DNA of 64,000 nt from Clostridium sp. CF012 (GTDB lineage Bacteria; Bacillota; Clostridia; Clostridiales; Clostridiaceae). Each line of letters opens with the position of its first letter. The first letter of the stretch is position 1. Location of the stretch: the NCBI RefSeq assembly GCF_018861755.1, contig NZ_JAHLEF010000022.1:1-64000 (forward strand), in the 5' to 3' direction. Below the pieces are notes generated by a model, which had not been told where the DNA came from, ran no database searches, and saw only the letters and a list, made by a program, of their open reading frames with translations. Positions 1 through 8,123 of this stretch are shown here, in pieces. The position numbers were made by a program, and so were the translations under genes.

Positions 1-17
1 TATTAGTATTACCATAA

Positions 18-58
18 AAATAAAAAATTAGTACAGGAGTGAATTCCCATACTAATTT
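18..58 (-). terminator. Probable terminator of the OB/ParB-like gene
   Basis: An imperfect hairpin (9-bp outer stem AAATTAGTA/TACTAATTT at 25-33 and 50-58, short GGA/TCC inner stem) is followed on the minus strand by a T-rich tract. It lies 65 bases past the stop of the minus-strand gene that ends at 123. Confidence 0.45.
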
Positions 59-122
59 CAGTTGAAATATACTTGTCTAAAATTATTTACACAAATCTAT
101 AAACATTCTCTATTCCCACTTA

Positions 123-671
123 TTAATTCTCAACATATGAAACTGGTACATTGTTTATTCCAAGTTCCAGTGCTGCAGCATATTCATCATATCCTGACAC
201 TATTACAAGGCTTCCTTTTTTAACAATAATTGGTTTGCTAAATTTGTTATTACTTTTCATAAAATTTATTGCTTTGTTTTTTGAACGTTTTATTGAAAGA
301 TCTTCATTTTCATTTACTAGCTTTGAAATATCCATTATTTCATCAGTTCCAGTTGGCATTTCATAATTTAAATCTATTTGTCCATTCTCATCTTTTAACA
401 AATGGAATATTTTAATCGATGTTGCTTCTACTGAAATAAAAGGCGTACCTTTACTATTTACACAGGCTTTCAATTCCCCTTTAATCACAAAGTAATTTAC
501 ATCCTTCATACCTATTACTGCATCTCTCCAATAATCCCTTTTTACAATTACTCTATAAATTGATTGTGAATTATCATAAGTGCCTACTTTAAAAAGCAAA
601 TTAACGTCCCCATTTTCTAGCCTAGTTGTCTTAACAGGTAATCCCTTAATTATAATTTCACTTTTATTCAT
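123..671 (-). CDS. OB-fold-like / ParB-like hybrid protein, function unknown
   Basis: The 182-residue product has two visible parts. Residues about 1-95 (IIIKGLPVKTTRLENGDVNLLFKVG ... YFVIKGELKA in outline) have the beta-rich pattern of single-stranded-DNA-binding OB folds. The C-terminal 45 residues (KPIIVKKGSLVIVSGYDEYAAALELGI, then NNVPVSYVEN) resemble the ParB/Srx-type fold, in which a hydrophobic core is followed by a variable-residue pocket and an A-x-E-L-G-I-x-x-VPV ending. The ATG follows a good AAAGGAG site. It is transcribed alone. A role in DNA binding or partition is inference from weak fold resemblance; no catalytic motif is visible. Confidence 0.6.
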   Translation of the reverse strand: MNKSEIIIKGLPVKTTRLENGDVNLLFKVGTYDNSQSIYRVIVKRDYWRDAVIGMKDVNYFVIKGELKACVNSKGTPFISVEATSIKIFHLLKDENGQIDLNYEMPTGTDEIMDISKLVNENEDLSIKRSKNKAINFMKSNNKFSKPIIVKKGSLVIVSGYDEYAAALELGINNVPVSYVEN

Positions 672-724
672 TATTATTCTCCTTTTAATTGCACATATTT
701 TTTTAGCTTAGGATAGCATAAAAT

Positions 725-763
725 AAAACACCTAGAAAGCACATATCACTTTCTAGGTGTTTT
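725..763 (-). terminator. Hairpin terminator in the 672-1020 gap
   Basis: A perfect 15-bp stem (725-739 with 749-763) carries A and T runs on both flanks and so can work in either direction. On the minus strand it lies 258 bases past the membrane-protein gene ending at 1021. Nothing else recognisable is present in the 350-base gap. Confidence 0.6.
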
Positions 764-1020
764 TAATTAAATTATAATTCAATTTCATATTAACTTTCAC
801 AAGAGTAAATTTACCTAGTCCTATGTTAGATGTTTTTAAATGTTTTTTAAATGTATAACCAATATTATTATATACTAACACAGACTTCACCCCCTTCATG
901 AATTTAAAATATTTATTTATAAAGCTAACTATTGTTTCTAACTATCCTTACTTATGAACACATTGTATCATTTAACGGATAAAATTACAATTTAACCCCC
1001 ATTACCATCTTTTACGTTTG

Positions 1021-1659
1021 CTATTTATTTAGCAGCCATTTAATTACCGTCGCTGCCTTCTCCTTTTGTTTACATGTACTAATAATACCAATTACCATAC
1101 CTTCTGTATCAAATCCCATATCTTTAATTATTTTAATATCTCCTGCATCTATAGCATACACAGCCTTAATATTACCGTTTCCCATAGCTTCAATTTTTTT
1201 ATTTTTTATGGAGGTTAAGGAAAGCCCTCTTATATTATCCAATCTTGAAAACATATCTTGTTTAACAAAAGACTCAAACATACTTTTATCTAAAACTACA
1301 AGATCGATTTCCCCAACCGATATTTCAGCAATAAACTTCTGCGTATTTCCGTTTGACATTAAAGCATTGGCTTTACTTGAACCTTCAAGTGGAATAACCT
1401 CTATCCTTGCCTGCTTTTTTCGCTCCCCCGCTTTGATGACAATATTGGTAAGTTGTTTTTCTACCTCTGTCTTCTTATTCTCATCTACATTGTTTCCAAC
1501 CAAAGCAAGATTAAAAACATAATCTATTCTTGTAATTTGTCCATGGATAAAGGATACTGCTATAAATATGGCAGCTAAAACTCCTATAATATGTAGTTTA
1601 TAGTATTCCCAGATATATTCAACTTTCTTCTTATTGCTCATGCTTTTTAAGTCAACCAT
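1021..1659 (-). CDS. Single-pass membrane-anchored protein with extracytoplasmic domain
   Basis: This 212-residue protein starts with a basic cytoplasmic segment (MVDLKSMSNKKKVEYIWEYYK) and one transmembrane helix at about residues 22-42, followed by a soluble domain that should face outside. The segment around EIDLVVLDKSMFESF and MFSRLDNI resembles extracellular solute-binding proteins, with a D-x-hydrophobic strand followed by an F-x-x-L-D-x hinge. The family is common in clostridia but unnamed. The start has an AAAGGAG site 8 bases upstream. The 43 bases between it and the DUF6106-like gene upstream suggest co-transcription. The function is unknown; sensing or envelope stress is a guess. 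Confidence 0.6.
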   Translation of the reverse strand: MVDLKSMSNKKKVEYIWEYYKLHIIGVLAAIFIAVSFIHGQITRIDYVFNLALVGNNVDENKKTEVEKQLTNIVIKAGERKKQARIEVIPLEGSSKANALMSNGNTQKFIAEISVGEIDLVVLDKSMFESFVKQDMFSRLDNIRGLSLTSIKNKKIEAMGNGNIKAVYAIDAGDIKIIKDMGFDTEGMVIGIISTCKQKEKAATVIKWLLNK

Positions 1660-1702
1660 AATGCCTACTCCTTTAAACGTATATTCTACTTTCCGAATCT
1701 AT

Positions 1703-2197
1703 TTATTGCTTTTTCACTGCCCTTGGGTTAGTTTTATAACAAAGGTCTAAAAACTTCTCATCCGGCACAAACATCAATTGCATTTTATTGTTTCCCTCTG
1801 TAACCATTGCAACATAGACTTTTGCTTTTGCTGTAGTAGGATAGCACTTTACTATAGTATTGGGTTTGTTGTAAAAATCTTTTACAGCAGCACTCCCATC
1901 TGGTGCTATTAATTCCACCTCTTTCATATTAAAAGTAACCACTTTACTTCTTTTTTTCATTTCTATAATCTTTTCTATATCAATTTCTCCATTTGTAAAT
2001 TGATACTCATACTCTATAAACAATTTTTGCTTGTAAAAATAACATGCTACTGCTAGTGCCAGTAAAATTACCACCAAAATTAAATTTGTGGAAAAGGATG
2101 CTAGTCCCATAAATGCAAATACAAACATTGCTCCATTTACGGTTTTATAAAAGCCTGTTTTAGATGTGGTTATTAGTTGTTCATAAAAATGGTCCAT
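1703..2197 (-). CDS. DUF6106-like two-helix membrane protein
   Basis: The 164-residue product begins with a short cytoplasmic segment (MDHFYEQLITTSKTGFYKTVNGA), two closely spaced transmembrane helices at about residues 22-54, and then a beta-rich cytoplasmic domain (FIEYEYQFTNGEIDIEKI and EVELIAPDG). This arrangement of helix hairpin plus strand-rich tail matches the clostridial DUF6106 family as I remember it. It is probably the first gene of a two-gene unit with the next minus-strand membrane protein. The ATG follows a very strong GGGGGG site. No activity is known. Confidence 0.6.
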   Translation of the reverse strand: MDHFYEQLITTSKTGFYKTVNGAMFVFAFMGLASFSTNLILVVILLALAVACYFYKQKLFIEYEYQFTNGEIDIEKIIEMKKRSKVVTFNMKEVELIAPDGSAAVKDFYNKPNTIVKCYPTTAKAKVYVAMVTEGNNKMQLMFVPDEKFLDLCYKTNPRAVKKQ

Positions 2198-2257
2198 ATT
2201 ATACCCCCCCTTGTCTTTTTACATTATACCATATTTTAAATACGCTTAAAATATAAC

Positions 2258-2418
2258 CTAATTCTATACCTATCTATTTTATTGATAAATTACATAGGTA
2301 TAGAATTAGAAATTAATAAAATCTCTTTATAAAGCCTTCTCTATTTGCTAATATGAAGGCATTTGAAGTTTTAATATGTTTATATTTATTTTTACCCCCT
2401 TAAATATAAACATATTAA
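2258..2418. repeat. Cluster of three perfect hairpins in a divergent intergenic region
   Basis: The gap of about 380 bases between the DUF6106-like gene (minus) and the Spo0E-like gene (plus) holds three stem-loops in a row. They are a 16-bp perfect stem (2258-2273 with 2294-2309), a 6-bp GCCTTC/GAAGGC stem (2334-2339 with 2355-2360) and an 18-bp perfect stem (2371-2388 with 2401-2418) whose loop is TTTTTACCCCCT. None is followed by the T run of a terminator. They could be operators or part of an untranslated RNA. Confidence 0.55.
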
Positions 2419-2530
2419 CGTATATATAAGCGGAGATCAAATTTCCTATTTTCATGTAACCTTTATGGATGGAGTTGTTGCATAAAAAATCATTATACGT
2501 TACTATAACAGTATTCTAATGGGTTTATAG

Positions 2531-2536
2531 TATAAT
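2531..2536 (+). promoter_or_regulatory. -10 box of the Spo0E-like gene
   Basis: A perfect TATAAT lies here with only a poor -35 partner. It places the transcription start near 2543, which leaves no room for the ATG at 2545 to be used and so supports the downstream GTG start at 2581. Confidence 0.5.
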
Positions 2537-2580
2537 TTGTATTTATGGAAATTATAACAATTCAGAAAGGAATAATATTA

Positions 2581-2727
2581 GTGGGTGATGTTATACTTGC
2601 TACAGAAAAACTTAGAGAAGAATTAGAAACCCTTATCTCATTAAAAGGCTTAAATCATAAGGATGTATTAAAATTGAGCCAAAGATTAGATAAATATATA
2701 TTATTGCATTATTCAGAAAAATATTGA
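2581..2727 (+). CDS. Spo0E-family aspartyl-phosphate phosphatase-like protein
   Basis: This is a 48-residue protein if it starts at the GTG, which has AGAAAGG ten bases upstream. An in-frame ATG 36 bases earlier lacks a site and lies almost at the transcription start. The sequence has the Spo0E pattern: a first helix (LREELETLISLKG), a turn (LNHKD) and the signature L-S-Q-R-L-D-K-Y-I, in which the S-Q-x-L-D motif contacts the phosphorylated aspartate. Family members dephosphorylate Spo0A~P in Bacillus; in clostridia, which lack the Spo0F relay, the target is less certain. It has no operon partner. Confidence 0.75.
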   Translation: MGDVILATEKLREELETLISLKGLNHKDVLKLSQRLDKYILLHYSEKY

Positions 2728-2823
2728 AGGTTTTTCTTGAATTTTTAAAAAACTTATAAATAACATTGATGAATTTGACAAAATAATAAGTTTTATTTCA
2801 AACAAAAAAGGTGGTAACTTAAA

Positions 2824-3189
2824 TTGAATCAATTAAAATTTAAAGCTTGGGATAATTATAGGCAGAAAATGCATAAACTACAAGGCATGACTTTCGATGC
2901 AAAAAGCTCAGTCCCAACTGCACTTAAACTTCCTGGCGTGCCTTGGCGACCCATTGAGGAATATGAATTGCTTCAATGGGTATACTTAACTGATAATAAT
3001 GAAGTAGATGTATATGAAGGCGATTATATAAAAATTTCATCTACTGTCTACACGGTGATTTGGAATGATACCATATCAAATTTTCAGCTTAAAGAGTTAG
3101 AAGGTTCTTTAAGTCGTAGTATTATTGATGTATCGCTGGGAACTATTGTGGGTAATAAATTTGAAAATACAGATTTATATAATAAATAA
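2824..3189 (+). CDS. YopX-family protein
   Basis: The 121-residue product shows the YopX pattern: KFKAWDNYRQKMHKLQG at the N-terminus, an L-x-Q-W-V-Y-L-T-D-N-N-E-V-D-V-Y-E-G-D-Y-I core in the middle and a glycine-rich end (LGTIVGNKFEN). YopX proteins come mostly from phages and form a beta-barrel-like fold of unknown role. The start is a TTG with AAAGGTGG upstream. No other phage genes are nearby, so this is probably a domesticated or stray copy. It is followed at once by a strong terminator. Confidence 0.7.
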   Translation: MNQLKFKAWDNYRQKMHKLQGMTFDAKSSVPTALKLPGVPWRPIEEYELLQWVYLTDNNEVDVYEGDYIKISSTVYTVIWNDTISNFQLKELEGSLSRSIIDVSLGTIVGNKFENTDLYNK

Positions 3190-3191
3190 CT

Positions 3192-3237
3192 GAAAGGAGA
3201 ATTAAGATGATATTTATATCATCTTAATTCTCCTTTC
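3192..3237. terminator. Bidirectional terminator between convergent genes
   Basis: A perfect 22-bp inverted repeat (3192-3213 with 3216-3237) with a 2-base centre lies between the YopX-like gene and the GGDEF-EAL gene and is rich in A/T at its feet. Confidence 0.7.
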
Positions 3238-3262
3238 CTTATACCAATGCTTATTGATACCC

Positions 3263-6187
3263 TTATTTAAAGTTTTTTTTATATTCTAATGCATCGGGTT
3301 CAGCCAAAGGCTTACTAAAGAAATAGCCCTGTATTTTATCACATCCTTGTGTTGTAAGCACTGACTTCTGAATTTCTGTTTCAACTCCTTCTGCTACAAC
3401 CGTGAGTCCCATTCTATGTGCCAGCACAATAATAATATCAATAAAATTTTTGTTAGTACTACTATTTTCTATATCATCCACAAAGGATTTATCTATTTTC
3501 AGGGTATCAATAGGCAATAAATTTAAATATTTTAATGATGAATACCCTGTTCCAAAATCATCCATAGCTATACTTAGACCAAATTCTTTTAGCTTATTAA
3601 GTTTTTCAATATTCATATCAAAGGATTCCATTAGTGAAGATTCCGTAATTTCAATTTCAATAAGTTCTGGAGTAACTCCACTTTTGTTAATAATATCTTT
3701 AACCTTATCAACAAATTCATATTGCATAAGTTCAATAGCGGAAATATTCACTGATATAACATATTTATCATCCTCATTAACATTAATTTTCTTACAAAAC
3801 TCACAAGCTTGTTTAAGTACCCATCTACCCAAGGGCACAATTGATCCATTTTCTTCTGAGAGCTTTATAAACTTATCTGGTTGTACAAAGCCATGCTTTG
3901 GGCTTATCCATCTTATTAATGCCTCATATCCACATAACTTACCAGTTATTACGTCAATCTGTGGTTGATAATATAAAACAAATTCGTTATTTTCTAATGC
4001 CTTTCTTATACTGCTTTGTAGCAATATTTTATCGCCTATGCTTTCGCTCATAGAATAATCAAAAAATTTATAGCAGTTTTTTCCTAATTCTTTTGCCTTA
4101 TGTAATGCTGCGTCAGCATTTTTAAAAAGTTGTTCTACTGTGTCTCCATCTTTTGGAAATAACACTATCCCCATACTAATGGTTATATAAAGCTCATTAT
4201 CCTCAATTACAACCTTTTCTTCAAATACTTCTAAGACCTTTTTAATATATTCTGTGATGTCCGCATCACCAATTAATTCTTCAATAAGAATAACATATTC
4301 GTCACCACCAAATTTAGATACAAATACCTTATCGCACTCTTCAAAGGTCTCTTGAAATCTGTTACCTATATAAATAAGCGACTTGTCCCCTGTTTCATGT
4401 CCGAAAAATTCATTTATAAGACTAAAATTGTCCAAACCAATAAAAATGATGGCCCCACAAAAATAATTTTTGTTTAGATTTATAAAAATAGAATTTAACT
4501 CTTTAGTTAAATAAGTTCTATTAGGAAGTCCTGTCAAAATATCATGGTATGCCAGTTTCTCAATTTTAAGCTCTTGAAGCTTTTTGTCTGTTATATCTGT
4601 ATGCGAGCCAGCAATACGTTGAATTATGTTCTTATTATCACGTAAAACTATACACTTTTCTATAAAATACCTATATTCCCCATTACTTGCTTGAATCCTA
4701 TATTCACAAGAATGCTTATCTTGGAGACTTTCTTTAATGGATCTTTTATAATTTAAAAATATCTCCCTATCTTCAGGATGTATGTGCTCCACCCAGTCTT
4801 TTATTTTAAATACATATCCGTCTGAAAAACCGTATTCTTTATACCAGCTATCTGTAAACACGCTTGTATTTGTTTTTATATTGAAGTCCCAAGTTCCGCC
4901 TGTACTAGCCTCACATATTAACCTATAACTCTCTTTAGCACTAACTAATATTTCATCTTGCATTTGAATTTCATCGTATTGTGCACTGAGTTCTTCTGAA
5001 GATGCCTCTAACTCTTCATAGGTAGCGCTTAGTTCCATATTAGCTTCTAATAACCCTAACTCAGCTTTTTTTCTAAATTTAATATTAATCAATAAATATA
5101 CAATAAAAACTACCATAATAAAAAAAACAATAGAAATAGCCCATATATAATATTTATAATTTTCGTAAAAAGATATCTCTTTATTTATTAATATACTACC
5201 CACTGGTAGTATATCTTCTTTAATATTAAATTTCTTCAACTGATTATAATCAAATATATACTTATTAGGACTTTTCTCTAGAACTGGTATCTCCGCTATT
5301 TTAGTTCCAGAAAGTATTTTTTTCACCATTTCAGCTGCAGTCTTTCCTTGTTCTATATGACTAACAACCTTTCCGCCTAAAAGGCCATTTCCTATACCAT
5401 GAAGATATAGGTCAAATAAAGGTTGTCTACAATTATCCGCTACAAAGCTAACTCCTGTTTCAAAATCAATTGCATTTCCATTTAAATCCCTAAACGCAGC
5501 AATAAAAACTACGATAGTATTATTGTCTATATTTCTTAACTTGATTTTAAAATCATCAATAGTCAAATCGCCTAAATTTATATCTGAAAATTCAAGATTA
5601 GTAAAATGTTTTTGTTCATTATAAAAGCTCTTTACATCTTGAATACTAGTTTCCGTAGAGTCTCCTATAGCAACAACCTTTGTAGCATTGGGCTTTACCT
5701 TCATGGCAACCTTCAAGGTATCCTCAACAGAAACGGCTTCTGCTACTCCAGTAAACATAGGATTTTTCTTTGATTTTATGGATTTTTCAATATCATTTAT
5801 GCCAAAAAAAACAATAGGAATATCTTTAAATAGATCATTTTCATACTTCATAGCAAAATCAAAAGCATTATCGTCCCCTACAATAATTGCATCATACTTT
5901 TGCGGATTATTTTTTATTTTATATCTTATTAAATTATAAAAGTTATTAATGTTTTCCCCTTTAAAAAATCTTTTACTATCCATAAATTCTAAATCTATTA
6001 TAAAATCCTCATCTGTTAAAACTGATTTAATTCCATCTATTTGTTGAAAAAAAACTGGAAAGGATGAATTATAAGAACTTATAAATAATACTCTATTTTT
6101 ATGTTCAAGAGAAGAAAAAGCGTTTGAGTAAAAACTATTAAAAAATATCAATATTGCAAAAAACAACAGGACTGTCCTTTTCTTCAT
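3263..6187 (-). CDS. Membrane GGDEF-EAL protein with extracellular ABC-type substrate-binding sensor and PAS domain
   Basis: This 974-residue cyclic-di-GMP enzyme has these parts in order: a signal peptide (to about 25), a periplasmic-binding-like domain of the ABC_sub_bind type (about 30-330), a transmembrane helix (about 345-370), a glutamate-rich coiled coil (about 375-415), a PAS domain (about 420-540), a GGDEF domain with GGDEY, and a C-terminal EAL domain. The EAL domain keeps every catalytic signature: YEALIRW, SVNIS, EITES, DDFGTGYSSL, LKIDKSF, AEGVET and IQGYFFSKP. The residues before GGDEY (ECDKVFVSKF) do not form the RxxD inhibitory site. The likely net activity is c-di-GMP hydrolysis, tuned by an external ligand. 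The transcription unit is a single gene with an AGAGGG site before the ATG. Confidence 0.9.
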   Translation of the reverse strand: MKKRTVLLFFAILIFFNSFYSNAFSSLEHKNRVLFISSYNSSFPVFFQQIDGIKSVLTDEDFIIDLEFMDSKRFFKGENINNFYNLIRYKIKNNPQKYDAIIVGDDNAFDFAMKYENDLFKDIPIVFFGINDIEKSIKSKKNPMFTGVAEAVSVEDTLKVAMKVKPNATKVVAIGDSTETSIQDVKSFYNEQKHFTNLEFSDINLGDLTIDDFKIKLRNIDNNTIVVFIAAFRDLNGNAIDFETGVSFVADNCRQPLFDLYLHGIGNGLLGGKVVSHIEQGKTAAEMVKKILSGTKIAEIPVLEKSPNKYIFDYNQLKKFNIKEDILPVGSILINKEISFYENYKYYIWAISIVFFIMVVFIVYLLINIKFRKKAELGLLEANMELSATYEELEASSEELSAQYDEIQMQDEILVSAKESYRLICEASTGGTWDFNIKTNTSVFTDSWYKEYGFSDGYVFKIKDWVEHIHPEDREIFLNYKRSIKESLQDKHSCEYRIQASNGEYRYFIEKCIVLRDNKNIIQRIAGSHTDITDKKLQELKIEKLAYHDILTGLPNRTYLTKELNSIFINLNKNYFCGAIIFIGLDNFSLINEFFGHETGDKSLIYIGNRFQETFEECDKVFVSKFGGDEYVILIEELIGDADITEYIKKVLEVFEEKVVIEDNELYITISMGIVLFPKDGDTVEQLFKNADAALHKAKELGKNCYKFFDYSMSESIGDKILLQSSIRKALENNEFVLYYQPQIDVITGKLCGYEALIRWISPKHGFVQPDKFIKLSEENGSIVPLGRWVLKQACEFCKKINVNEDDKYVISVNISAIELMQYEFVDKVKDIINKSGVTPELIEIEITESSLMESFDMNIEKLNKLKEFGLSIAMDDFGTGYSSLKYLNLLPIDTLKIDKSFVDDIENSSTNKNFIDIIIVLAHRMGLTVVAEGVETEIQKSVLTTQGCDKIQGYFFSKPLAEPDALEYKKNFK

Positions 6188-6325
6188 ATTAACCCTCTTT
6201 TCTTATAATTAAAATAATCAAATAATATTAAAAATATTATACCATCATTGCCAGTTTAATAATTGCGAAATATTAATTTAAATAAATTAATTGTCAAAAA
6301 CATTGAAATGTAATGTAGCCAATGC

Positions 6326-6343
6326 TAGTATGTAAACATACTA
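6326..6343. promoter_or_regulatory. Palindromic operator candidate upstream of the oxoacid oxidoreductase genes
   Basis: TAGTATGT-AA-ACATACTA is a perfect 8-bp-arm palindrome about 100 bases before the first gene. A possible promoter (TTGTTT, 17 bp, TATAAG at 6370-6398) begins 27 bases downstream. The size and position suit a dimeric activator or repressor. Which protein binds is unknown. Confidence 0.4.
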
Positions 6344-6445
6344 TTCTAAATCTTTCTACAAAAGCACATTTGTTTGTGAATGAAATTCAAACTATAAGTA
6401 TTTCTGTAAACTTATAAAAAAGAAAAATAAAAAGGAGCTGATTTT

Positions 6446-8122
6446 ATGATTTATAATCTTCTAATTGGAGGCGCCGCCGGTCAAGGTATGGAGACTATTG
6501 CTTCAGTACTTGTAAAACTACTTAAGAGAAAAGGGTTTGATGCTTTCACACTACAGGATTACATGTCACGCGTTAGAGGGGGACATAATTTTTTTCAGAT
6601 TCGCTTTGGTAACGAAGAAATAAACTCTCACAGCGATAAAATTGATGGAATAATTGCTTTAAACAGCGATACTATCTCCCTTCACATTGATAACCTTAAT
6701 GAAAGTGGCTTCATTATTGTTGATGAGGAGATTGAATATAATGATGATAGAGTAATTAGATTACCCCTAAAAACTATAGCAAAAAAAATTGGAAATCCAA
6801 GAGTATTTGGTAATGTTGCACTTGGTGCTATCATGAATCTTTTCAAGCTCGATTTAAAATTTGTTGAAGAATTACTCAATGAAACATTTAGCCCAGAAAT
6901 TGCAAAGCAAAATTTACTTGCTTTTGAAGAGGGATATAAATTAACCCATTCTAAATTTCCTATTGAAGTTAAAAGCGAAGATAATAGTATATTAATAAAT
7001 GGAAATGAAGCAATAGCCTTAGGAGCCTTAGCCGCTGGCTGTAAATTTTACTCAGCCTATCCTATGACACCTTCTACAAGTATAATGAACTACCTTTCTT
7101 CTAAAATTAAACAGGCTGAAATCGTAGTGGAACAAGCTGAAGATGAAATAGCAGCCATTAATATGGCTATTGGTGCATCTTATGCCGGTGCTCGTGCCAT
7201 GACAGGCTCTTCAGGTGGAGGTTTTGCTCTAATGGTAGAAGCACTAGGATTGTCCAGCATGCTTGAAGTACCCCTTGTTGTGGCAGAAATTCAAAGACCA
7301 GGTCCAACCACAGGGTTCCCTACAAGAACTGAACAAAGCGATCTTAAATTTGTTATCAACTGTTCACAAGGAGAATTTCCAAGAATGGTTATTGCATTAA
7401 AAAATCCAGAAGATTCATTTTATCAAACTATAAGAGCATTTAATTTGGCTGATAAATATCAGATACCTGTTATACTTCTAGGTGATCAATATCTGGCAGA
7501 TTGCCAGAGAACTATAAAACCTTTTGATTTTAACTCAGTTAAAAACGAGAGATATTTAAGTGATGATGAATATTTAGACGGCAGAGAATATAAGCGGTAT
7601 GAAATAACAAAAACGGGAATTTCTCCAAGAATAATTCCAGGTGGCATATCACATAATTCTGTTATGGTGGATAGTGATGAGCACGATGAATATGGACATA
7701 TAACTGAATCTGCATCTGTTAGAGTTCAAATGAATGATAAAAGATTAAGAAAGATGGAACTTTTAAAAAAGGAATTAATTGAACCAGAATTTATTGGGAA
7801 AGATGACTTTGATACCTTGCTTATTGGTTGGGGCTCTCTATATAGTCCTATAAAGGAAGCAATAAAACTTCTAAATAAAGATGGTAGGACTAAATATTCT
7901 GCATTAATATTTGGAGATGTTTGGCCATTCCCAGAAAATTCAATTAAAGAAAATTCAAAAAAGGCAAAAAAACTTATTAACATTGAACAAAATGCTACTG
8001 GACAATTGGCTTCACTTATTAGAGAAAATACAAGTATTGAGTTCAACAGTAGTATTTTAAAATATGATGGAAGGCCAATCTCGGCTGAGGAAATATATAA
8101 TAAGCTAAAGGAGGTAAAGTAA
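6446..8122 (+). CDS. 2-oxoacid:ferredoxin oxidoreductase, fused gamma-alpha subunit
   Basis: This 558-residue subunit catalyses ferredoxin-dependent oxidative decarboxylation of a 2-oxoacid to its acyl-CoA, together with the TPP-binding beta subunit that follows. Residues about 1-170 form the gamma domain (LLIGGAAGQGMETIASVL; DYMSRVRGGHNFFQIR). From about residue 185 the alpha domain follows (NGNEAIALGALAAGCKFYSAYPMTPSTS; EQAEDEIAAINMAIGASYAG; TGSSGGGF). This two-subunit layout without its own ferredoxin subunit is typical of the 2-oxoglutarate and branched or aromatic oxoacid type rather than pyruvate oxidoreductase. An AAAAAGGAG site precedes the ATG. The substrate cannot be read from sequence, but the oxidative Stickland branch would complement the reductive operon at 52-61 kb. 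Confidence 0.9.
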   Translation: MIYNLLIGGAAGQGMETIASVLVKLLKRKGFDAFTLQDYMSRVRGGHNFFQIRFGNEEINSHSDKIDGIIALNSDTISLHIDNLNESGFIIVDEEIEYNDDRVIRLPLKTIAKKIGNPRVFGNVALGAIMNLFKLDLKFVEELLNETFSPEIAKQNLLAFEEGYKLTHSKFPIEVKSEDNSILINGNEAIALGALAAGCKFYSAYPMTPSTSIMNYLSSKIKQAEIVVEQAEDEIAAINMAIGASYAGARAMTGSSGGGFALMVEALGLSSMLEVPLVVAEIQRPGPTTGFPTRTEQSDLKFVINCSQGEFPRMVIALKNPEDSFYQTIRAFNLADKYQIPVILLGDQYLADCQRTIKPFDFNSVKNERYLSDDEYLDGREYKRYEITKTGISPRIIPGGISHNSVMVDSDEHDEYGHITESASVRVQMNDKRLRKMELLKKELIEPEFIGKDDFDTLLIGWGSLYSPIKEAIKLLNKDGRTKYSALIFGDVWPFPENSIKENSKKAKKLINIEQNATGQLASLIRENTSIEFNSSILKYDGRPISAEEIYNKLKEVK

Positions 8123-8123
8123 A

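Noticed and set aside
123-3189. Prophage remnant suggested by an SSB-like gene and YopX
   Set aside because: No integrase, capsid, portal, lysis or attachment repeats are present; two weak hints are not enough.
3402-3968. Long plus-strand open frame of 188 codons inside the GGDEF-EAL gene
   Set aside because: It is antisense to the conserved EAL domain, has no ribosome binding site and low-complexity Ser/Ile composition.
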